NCBI GenBank assembly: GCA_030540225.1
Contig: JAUNWQ010000007.1
Coordinates: 1 to 46,116 of the forward strand
Length of the DNA: 46,116 nt
Direction: 5' to 3'
Source of the DNA: Coriobacteriia bacterium
GTDB taxonomy: Bacteria; Actinomycetota; Coriobacteriia; Coriobacteriales; Eggerthellaceae
The translations under genes and the position numbers were made by a program. This document shows, piece by piece, positions 41,173 through 46,116 of this stretch. Every line of letters starts with the position of its first letter. The first letter of the stretch is position 1. The notes below the pieces were generated by a model. That model made no database searches. It was not told the DNA's origin and worked only from the letters and a program-made list of their open reading frames with translations.

Positions 41173-42162
41173 TTACGAAGCCTTCACGGCGTTCGAGCCA
41201 GCCGTGGACGCGCCGCCCGCCGTCGTGTCGGTCGAAGTGGCACTCTGCGCGCCCGCATCAGCAGACACTGCGTCGGTCGAGGTCGCGCCGTTCGTCGTCG
41301 AGTCCGATTTCGCCTTCGCGCCCGACGTCGCCCCGGCGGTGAGCTTCACCGACGAGAGGTCCATGCTGCCGCCCAGCCACTTCGACTGGATAACGCTCAT
41401 GACACCGTTGGAGTTCAGAGAGCTCACGGCGTTGGCGATGGCGGTCTTCAAGTCCGAGTTGCTATCGAGTACACCGACGCAATAACCGCTCGGCTGCTGC
41501 ATGAGCGCGATGATGCTCGCGTTGATGTTCGACCCGTTCGCATAGTACTTGCCGATGACCGCATCGGCGGCAACGTATTGCACCTGTCCCGAGCTCAAAG
41601 CCGCGAACGCCTCTTTCGGGCTGGAGGTGGAGGTGAGCGACGTGTCGCCGAACTCGTTCATGACGGCCCAAGCGCTCGTGGAGGAAACCTGCGCAGCGAA
41701 CTTGGCGCCGGTCGTCGCAGTCGGGACGGCGGCGTTCTCCGACATGGCGAACAACGCGATGCCCGTAGGCAGGTAGGAATCGGATTTCCAGAACGAGCCA
41801 TCGGTCGAGGACTTGTCGATGCCGAGCACGATGTCGACCGACCCGTCCTTGAGCGCGCCTTCGGGATCGCTGCCCGTATCGACGATGGAGAGCTTCAGGC
41901 CGAGGCTGTCCGCGATGGCGGCCGCCACGTCGACGTCGATGCCGACGATCTTGTTGCCCGACATGCCGGCGAGCGGGGCGCGGCCCGTGTTTACGCCGAC
42001 GCGCAAAACGCCAGCTTCTTTGATGGTCGGCGATTGAACCTGAGGGGTCTTCGTCTCGGGCTCGTAAGTGGAATCGGTCGAGCAGCCCGTCATTGCGAAC
42101 GCAAGAGCCATGGCGCAACCGATCGCCACGCAAAGGATAGCTTTCCGAAAACGCTTCGTCAC
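41173..42162 (-). CDS. Amino-acid-type ABC substrate-binding lipoprotein (SBP family 3)
   Basis: A 329-residue lipoprotein: basic N-terminus, hydrophobic stretch, lipobox ending AMTGC with Cys27, then a family 3 solute-binding domain (about 50-270: GVLRVGVNTGRAPLAG, IVGIDVDVAAAIADSLGL, DGSVDIVLGIDKS, SYLPTGIALF). The last 55 residues are a Ser/Thr/Ala-rich tail. GTG 42162 is chosen because GGAGG lies 5 nt upstream and the signal peptide starts here; the frame is open about 85 codons further upstream without coding character. No permease or ATPase genes are adjacent, so it is an orphan binding protein or serves a transporter elsewhere. Confidence 0.88.
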   Translation of the reverse strand: MTKRFRKAILCVAIGCAMALAFAMTGCSTDSTYEPETKTPQVQSPTIKEAGVLRVGVNTGRAPLAGMSGNKIVGIDVDVAAAIADSLGLKLSIVDTGSDPEGALKDGSVDIVLGIDKSSTDGSFWKSDSYLPTGIALFAMSENAAVPTATTGAKFAAQVSSTSAWAVMNEFGDTSLTSTSSPKEAFAALSSGQVQYVAADAVIGKYYANGSNINASIIALMQQPSGYCVGVLDSNSDLKTAIANAVSSLNSNGVMSVIQSKWLGGSMDLSSVKLTAGATSGAKAKSDSTTNGATSTDAVSADAGAQSATSTDTTAGGASTAGSNAVKAS

Positions 42163-42582
42163 CGTAACCTCCGTCTGTTCCTTTTCATGCGCTTCTTTCG
42201 GCTGACCTAGTCTTTGCCCCCACACTCGCGCACTGGGTCGTGAGCTTGCACCCGTGGTACCTCTCGCCCGCGGCGGCCTTGTGCCGCACGAAAATGGGAT
42301 CGGGCGGTGCGACTTACCTCTAGGACGCGCCATGCTCGCTGCGCGCAGAACGCGCAACTTACGTGGATCCTTTCGACCGCGTCTGCCTTGGACTGAGAAA
42401 CGCTCGAGGCGTTTCCGCAACTACAGACCCGAAAGAAGCACGTTTCAGTGTAGCAGAACGGCAACAGCGAATAGAAGTACACACATCATTCCACATGGAA
42501 GCGGGAAAAGAAGGCGTTTGGGGTAATATAGGGGCAAACAAATGCATGGCAACGAGAAGGTCGCGCACCGAAAGGGGTCTCC
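42163..42582. other. Intergenic region between divergent genes
   Basis: About 420 bp between the lipoprotein gene and the PucR-type regulator. It holds a GAAACGC/GCGTTTC hairpin (42397-42415) and a TAATATAG box (42525-42532) that could be the -10 of the regulator promoter. I looked for known riboswitch cores (SAM, T-box, lysine, glycine) on the minus strand and saw none. Confidence 0.4.
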
Positions 42583-44265
42583 TTGCTATTCCCGCTCAGC
42601 ATCATCGAGCCCTGCCTCGAGAAGGCGGGCGTTCCCGTCGAGGTCCCTCCCGATTGCGCGGGGCGCACGTTCTCTTTCGCCAGCACCGACACCGCAGGGG
42701 CCGAGGCGGACGACGATCGGCAAGTGCTCCTCGTCGCTCCCTATGATTGCACGCTCGAAATCGCGCGCGACAGCCGAACAAGGCCGCTTCTTGCGGTCTC
42801 CGCGCCCGATGAGAGGCAACAGCGGGAAATCGCCGCTGGTGTGTCGGAGGCGACACGGGTTTCAGAGGCCGACACGCCTGACGCCTCGCATTCGCCGTCC
42901 GCCCCGAGCGTGAGCGACGAGGTGCAAGACACCGCACCTAAAGGCAAGCGAGCGGCATTCCCCGTCGTTGCCACCTCACTTTCCCCCGCCGCCGTCTGCA
43001 GCGCGATCAACCGCTACCTTGTGGGCATCCGGGAATGGGACGCCGAGATGTCGCGGCTTATTCTTTCCAATTGCTCGACCCAGCAACTTATCGAGCTGAG
43101 CGAAGAGCCGTTGGGGAAATACATCGCGCTCTCCGATGCCCTCTACGCCCGCGTCGCCACGACACCGCACTTCCCTCCCCTCGACGACATGAGCCGTGCG
43201 CTCGTCGAGACGGGCACCTACCCGACTTCGATGATCCCGACAATCGAGCGGCTCGCGCAAAACCAGCACTGGCATGCGCAGAGCAAAAGCCACCTCGACC
43301 AAGACGGCAATGCCATCAATCCGCTCCCCAACATGTCGCGGGTGTATCGCCTCGGGGGAAACTACGCCGCACATCTTGTCATGGTGTCGCCAGAACCGAT
43401 CAAACCTTGGCAGCAGTTCCTCTTCGACCTGCTCGCCGACCGAGTCGGCACCTGCCTCGACCGATTCTGGCAAACGACCCTCCCCTCGCGGGACAAGGGA
43501 GCGGCGTTTCTTTCGGCGATCATGAATGACAGTATCCACGATCCCTACGATTTCAAAGAGAAGGCTCGCCTCTTCGACCTGCCGACCGAAGGAGTATTCG
43601 AGATAGCGGTAATCGAAGGCGCCGAAGAGTGCGGCGGCGTCGCGCACATCGCGCATCAGATTCGCACGGGGCTCCAAGCGTGCCGTACCGTGATAACCGA
43701 CCAGCGCATCTACGTACTGATGATTTCGGCAAAGCGAAGCTCGAAAAGAATTGCCACCATGGAAGACGAGCTCTTCGAGATGGTTTCCCGGCTTAGGGCG
43801 AAGATGGGGCTTTCCTCACGATTCGACATACTCGAGTACTGCCACATGGGACGCATGGAAGCGGATGTCGCCTTGGAATACGGCCAGAAGAACTTCTCGA
43901 AGTATCTCGCGTTGCAAGCGAGCGAACCTTATCTCGACTGCGTTTTCCGATTCAATCGCTATTTCCCCTGCTACTTGGTTGACCCCTACGCCGACACCGC
44001 CGAGTTCCTCGCGAAGTACGCCGCGTCGCCGAACCTCGTGAGCAGGCTCCGCCGCGCCGACGCCGAAAATGGAACCAACGATTTCGGCCTTTTGAAAGTC
44101 TACCTTTACTTCGACTGCAGCGTAAAAAAGACAGCCGACCTTTTGAACATGCACCGCAATACCGTGGTATACCGGCTCAACAAGATCAAAACCGACTATC
44201 GAATCGATCTAGACAACTGCGACACGCGCCTATTCCTGCACTACCTGTTCGGAGTCCTGGATTAA
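42583..44265 (+). CDS. PucR/CdaR-type transcriptional regulator
   Basis: A 560-residue regulator with a C-terminal PucR-type helix-turn-helix at about 503-550 (LLKVYLYFDCSVKKTADLLN, then MHRNTVVYRLNKIK), a GGDEF-like/middle sensory region, and an N-terminal part split by a Ser/Ala/Asp-rich linker (about 75-120). TTG start with AAAGGGG upstream. It converges on the Cys-rich protein, ferredoxin and molybdoenzyme genes at 44321-46116 and may control them, although regulators of this family control varied purine, amino acid and aromatic pathways. Confidence 0.82.
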   Translation: MLFPLSIIEPCLEKAGVPVEVPPDCAGRTFSFASTDTAGAEADDDRQVLLVAPYDCTLEIARDSRTRPLLAVSAPDERQQREIAAGVSEATRVSEADTPDASHSPSAPSVSDEVQDTAPKGKRAAFPVVATSLSPAAVCSAINRYLVGIREWDAEMSRLILSNCSTQQLIELSEEPLGKYIALSDALYARVATTPHFPPLDDMSRALVETGTYPTSMIPTIERLAQNQHWHAQSKSHLDQDGNAINPLPNMSRVYRLGGNYAAHLVMVSPEPIKPWQQFLFDLLADRVGTCLDRFWQTTLPSRDKGAAFLSAIMNDSIHDPYDFKEKARLFDLPTEGVFEIAVIEGAEECGGVAHIAHQIRTGLQACRTVITDQRIYVLMISAKRSSKRIATMEDELFEMVSRLRAKMGLSSRFDILEYCHMGRMEADVALEYGQKNFSKYLALQASEPYLDCVFRFNRYFPCYLVDPYADTAEFLAKYAASPNLVSRLRRADAENGTNDFGLLKVYLYFDCSVKKTADLLNMHRNTVVYRLNKIKTDYRIDLDNCDTRLFLHYLFGVLD

Positions 44266-44320
44266 CGAGCCCTTGATTAGTTTGATCCAGATTGCAAGGT
44301 TCCGAGCGAACGAGCCCCAG

Positions 44321-44599
44321 TCAGCCTTTGTAGAGATGGCTGCCATCCGGCCATCGGCAGGGATGAAGCTCGCCCGTCGGGTTCTCGCGCACATTGTACA
44401 TGCAAGGGATATCGCACAGAAGGCCCGTCCAGTTGCAACAGAGCCGCTCGCGGGGAGGCAGTGCCGCACCGCAACGGGGGCATGCCCACTCATCATAACG
44501 GCCGCGCATGACGAGCTTGCCACACGCCGCGCATACGACTGGTTTTGGATGGGGCGGGCGGCATTTCCCGCAGAAGGGGTTACAGGTCATGCAGCCCAT
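44321..44599 (-). CDS. Small Cys-rich double zinc-ribbon protein
   Basis: A 92-residue protein with cysteines in CxxC groups: CMTC (3-6), CGKC (10-13), CAAC (23-26), CPRC (40-43), then a further pair CC and C...C toward the end. It probably binds two or more metal ions. GAAAGGAAG precedes the ATG. It is the last gene behind the ferredoxin subunit, across a terminator-like hairpin, so it belongs to or follows the molybdoenzyme operon, as the zinc-ribbon gene does at 24040-24270. It may be an assembly factor or electron carrier; unproven. Confidence 0.72.
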   Translation of the reverse strand: MGCMTCNPFCGKCRPPHPKPVVCAACGKLVMRGRYDEWACPRCGAALPPRERLCCNWTGLLCDIPCMYNVRENPTGELHPCRWPDGSHLYKG

Positions 44600-44622
44600 G
44601 GCCGGCTTCCTTTCTCGCGGCG

Positions 44623-44655
44623 AAAGCCGGCCCGCGAGAGGCGAGGCCGGCTTTT
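44623..44655. terminator. Bidirectional hairpin between ferredoxin and Cys-rich genes
   Basis: AAAGCCGGCC (44623-44632) and GGCCGGCTTT (44645-44654) form a perfect 10-bp stem. T-runs occur on either side, so partial termination of the minus-strand operon before the Cys-rich gene is likely. Confidence 0.65.
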
Positions 44656-44686
44656 CCAAGAAGAATTACTATAGCTTCGAGAATAT

Positions 44687-45019
44687 CTAGAGCGAGTAGA
44701 TCATCGACTTGGGGTACTTCTCGGCGTACTTTACGAGCTCTTCGAGCGGCCCGTACTCCATAACACCCGCCTGACAATGGTGTACGCAGGTGGGAAGGCG
44801 CCCCTCCGACGTGCGCTCGGCGCACAGGTCGCACTGATGTGAGGGATACGGGATGTAGGTGAACTCCCACTTGCCGTCAAGCATCTGCCGCGGGCCATCT
44901 TGCAGCACATGCATGCCGAACTGGCCCTCGGGGAGCTTGTGCTCCTTCTTGCACGCCACCTCGCAGCTGTGGCAGCCAGTGCAGAACTCGTAGTTTATGA
45001 AAAGACCGTTTGCGCTCAT
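44687..45019 (-). CDS. 4Fe-4S dicluster electron-transfer subunit
   Basis: A 110-residue, shortened DmsB-like ferredoxin. Cysteines: CTGCHSCEVAC (13-23) and CDLCAERTSEGRLPTCVHHC (63-82), enough for two 4Fe-4S clusters. AGGAGG precedes the ATG. It lies 12 bp after the molybdoenzyme gene, so it is the electron donor subunit. Small FeS partners are also found with acetylene-hydratase-like dehydroxylases of Eggerthellaceae. Confidence 0.9.
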   Translation of the reverse strand: MSANGLFINYEFCTGCHSCEVACKKEHKLPEGQFGMHVLQDGPRQMLDGKWEFTYIPYPSHQCDLCAERTSEGRLPTCVHHCQAGVMEYGPLEELVKYAEKYPKSMIYSL

Positions 45020-45031
45020 TTCCTGCTCCTC

Positions 45032-46116
45032 CTATTCCGAATCCGCAATCATCTGGGCGACGACCTGGGTGGGGGTTACCTTGCTGTTCTCCTCGGTCAC
45101 CGGGTAAATCTTGCACAGCAGGCAGCGGTAAGGCGCGCCGTAGCCGGTTTCGCCAACCACGCACTGGGTGGTCAGGTTGTTGATGTTGACGTCCCAGATG
45201 CCCTGCAGGTTCGGCGCCGCCTCCTCGGTCTCGGGGAACGACCAGCCATGGTCGGCGCAGATGCAGCCTTCCTTCATCGTCGGAACCAGGTGGGCAATCT
45301 GACGGCAGCGGCCGCGCTGGTTCTCGATCCACACCCATTGTCCGTCTTCGATGCCGTACTTCTCGGCGTCTGCCGGGTTGACGTCGAAGGTCGGCTCGGG
45401 GCGGAATTCGCGCATCGTGGGCATGTTGCGGTGCTCGGAGTGGAAGAACTCCCAGTGACGCTTGCCGGTGGTCAGCACGAGCGGGTACTCCTTATAGAGC
45501 TCAGGCGCCGAAACGGGGCTCTCGGGCGGCTCCTCGAAATACGGCAGATCGTGGTAGCCGAGCGCGCCCAAAAGGCAGCTTTGCAGTTCCAACTTGCCGG
45601 TCATCGTGTTGAAGCCGGGCTGTCCGTCGGGACGCAGTTTTCCCGATTCGTAACGGCGGTAGCCCTGGAAGTTGTACTCATACATCATGTCCTTGAGCTC
45701 GGTCCAGGTGCGCGGTGCGTTATCCTTCGCCAGCACCCAATTGAGCAGGGACTCCACGTCATGCCACGGCACATTATCGCCGTTCAGGCGCAGGGATAAG
45801 TCGACGAGAATCTCCTCGTCGGACTTTGCTTCCTCGTACTGCGTGATCTTGGTGATCGCGCGGCTCGGAGTCCACCACTCGCGGAACGAATCGCGCTCGC
45901 AGCTCATGGCGACGGGCAGGACCAAATCGGCGCAGGCGGTCGCGGTCGGCGTCATCCACATATCGGCGACCACGATGAACGGGCAGTTGAGCATTGCCTT
46001 GTACACGCGCGGGGCCTCGGCAGCCATGTTCACGATGGGGTTCGTGCCCGCAATGTACATAACCTTGATCAGATAGGGCTGCTCAGTCTCGAGCTGAACC
46101 AGAATCTCGTCACCGA
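45032..46116 (-). CDS. Molybdopterin oxidoreductase, C-terminal part (acetylene-hydratase/dehydroxylase-like)
   Basis: About 360 residues, open at the window edge, so the cluster cysteines and the metal ligand are outside. Visible family motifs: YIAGTNPIVN, MWMTPTATACADLVLPVA, TMTGKLELQS, PLVLTTGKRHWEFFHSEHRN and WVWIENQRGR of the C-terminal dinucleotide-binding domain. It ends with a CLLCKIYPV segment. It resembles the same group as the enzyme at 21792 but is clearly different in sequence. A 110-residue FeS subunit follows. A likely role is reductive dehydroxylation of an aromatic substrate, inferred from family membership only. Confidence 0.87.
   Translation of the reverse strand, partial: GDEILVQLETEQPYLIKVMYIAGTNPIVNMAAEAPRVYKAMLNCPFIVVADMWMTPTATACADLVLPVAMSCERDSFREWWTPSRAITKITQYEEAKSDEEILVDLSLRLNGDNVPWHDVESLLNWVLAKDNAPRTWTELKDMMYEYNFQGYRRYESGKLRPDGQPGFNTMTGKLELQSCLLGALGYHDLPYFEEPPESPVSAPELYKEYPLVLTTGKRHWEFFHSEHRNMPTMREFRPEPTFDVNPADAEKYGIEDGQWVWIENQRGRCRQIAHLVPTMKEGCICADHGWSFPETEEAAPNLQGIWDVNINNLTTQCVVGETGYGAPYRCLLCKIYPVTEENSKVTPTQVVAQMIADSE

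Noticed and set aside
42163-42460. Riboswitch upstream of the amino-acid-binding lipoprotein
   Set aside because: No conserved core of SAM, lysine, glycine, T-box or similar elements found by eye.
1-46116. tRNA, rRNA or tmRNA genes
   Set aside because: None recognised by eye in the intergenic regions on either strand; a covariance-model scan would be needed to be sure.

Overview
The window looks like chromosome from a member of the Eggerthellaceae (Coriobacteriia, anaerobic gut Actinobacteria). The reasons are high GC, several LuxR-type regulators whose N-terminal half is a multi-helix membrane domain, separate DMSO-reductase-family molybdoenzyme loci each with its own regulator, and small substrate-specific loci with TetR regulators. 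This assignment is inference from gene content; no rRNA is present.

Layout. (1) 1-4800 is an accessory, defence-like island. It has two tandem 1163-bp cassettes (promoter, short structured RNA, intrinsic terminator, DUF3800 protein, small unknown protein), an intact DUF1016/PDDEXK nuclease gene (yhcG-like), decayed fragments of a third cassette and a broken AbiEi/AbiEii toxin-antitoxin pair. (2) 4900-15200 holds small catabolic loci: a membrane protein (frameshifted at a C6 tract) with a CocE/NonD hydrolase and a TetR regulator; a membrane LuxR regulator with a Tat-exported lipoprotein esterase; a nitrilase, membrane protein and MFS transporter operon divergent from a TetR regulator; and a decayed EamA transporter. 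(3) 15300-19740 carries housekeeping genes: a DUF853/HerA-like ATPase and polA. (4) 19880-24350 has a membrane LuxR regulator divergent from an acetylene-hydratase-like molybdoenzyme and a tiny zinc-ribbon protein, with two lux-box-like palindromes between. (5) 24350-27020 has repeats, a 174-bp long inverted repeat, an NdpA-like nucleoid protein and a NifX-like protein. (6) 27100-34600 has a third membrane LuxR regulator divergent from a four-gene respiratory operon: catalytic molybdoenzyme, FeS subunit, NrfD membrane subunit and TorD chaperone. (7) 34600-42200 has the infC-rpmI-rplT operon with a leader attenuator, two membrane proteins, a PreP-like M16 protease and an amino-acid-binding lipoprotein. 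(8) 42500-46116 has a PucR-type regulator, a small Cys-rich protein, a ferredoxin subunit and the C-terminal part of another acetylene-hydratase-like molybdoenzyme running off the window.

The most striking result is in region 6. The catalytic gene at 29223-32327 is interrupted by a single in-frame TGA at 30003, exactly where this family has the cysteine that binds molybdenum, and a hairpin follows the TGA with a GU in its apical loop in the same register as the E. coli fdhF SECIS. I read it as one 1034-residue selenoprotein with Sec261 as metal ligand, not as a pseudogene. Second is the tandem DUF3800 cassette, in which a roughly 60-nt hairpin RNA with its own promoter and terminator precedes each DUF3800 gene.
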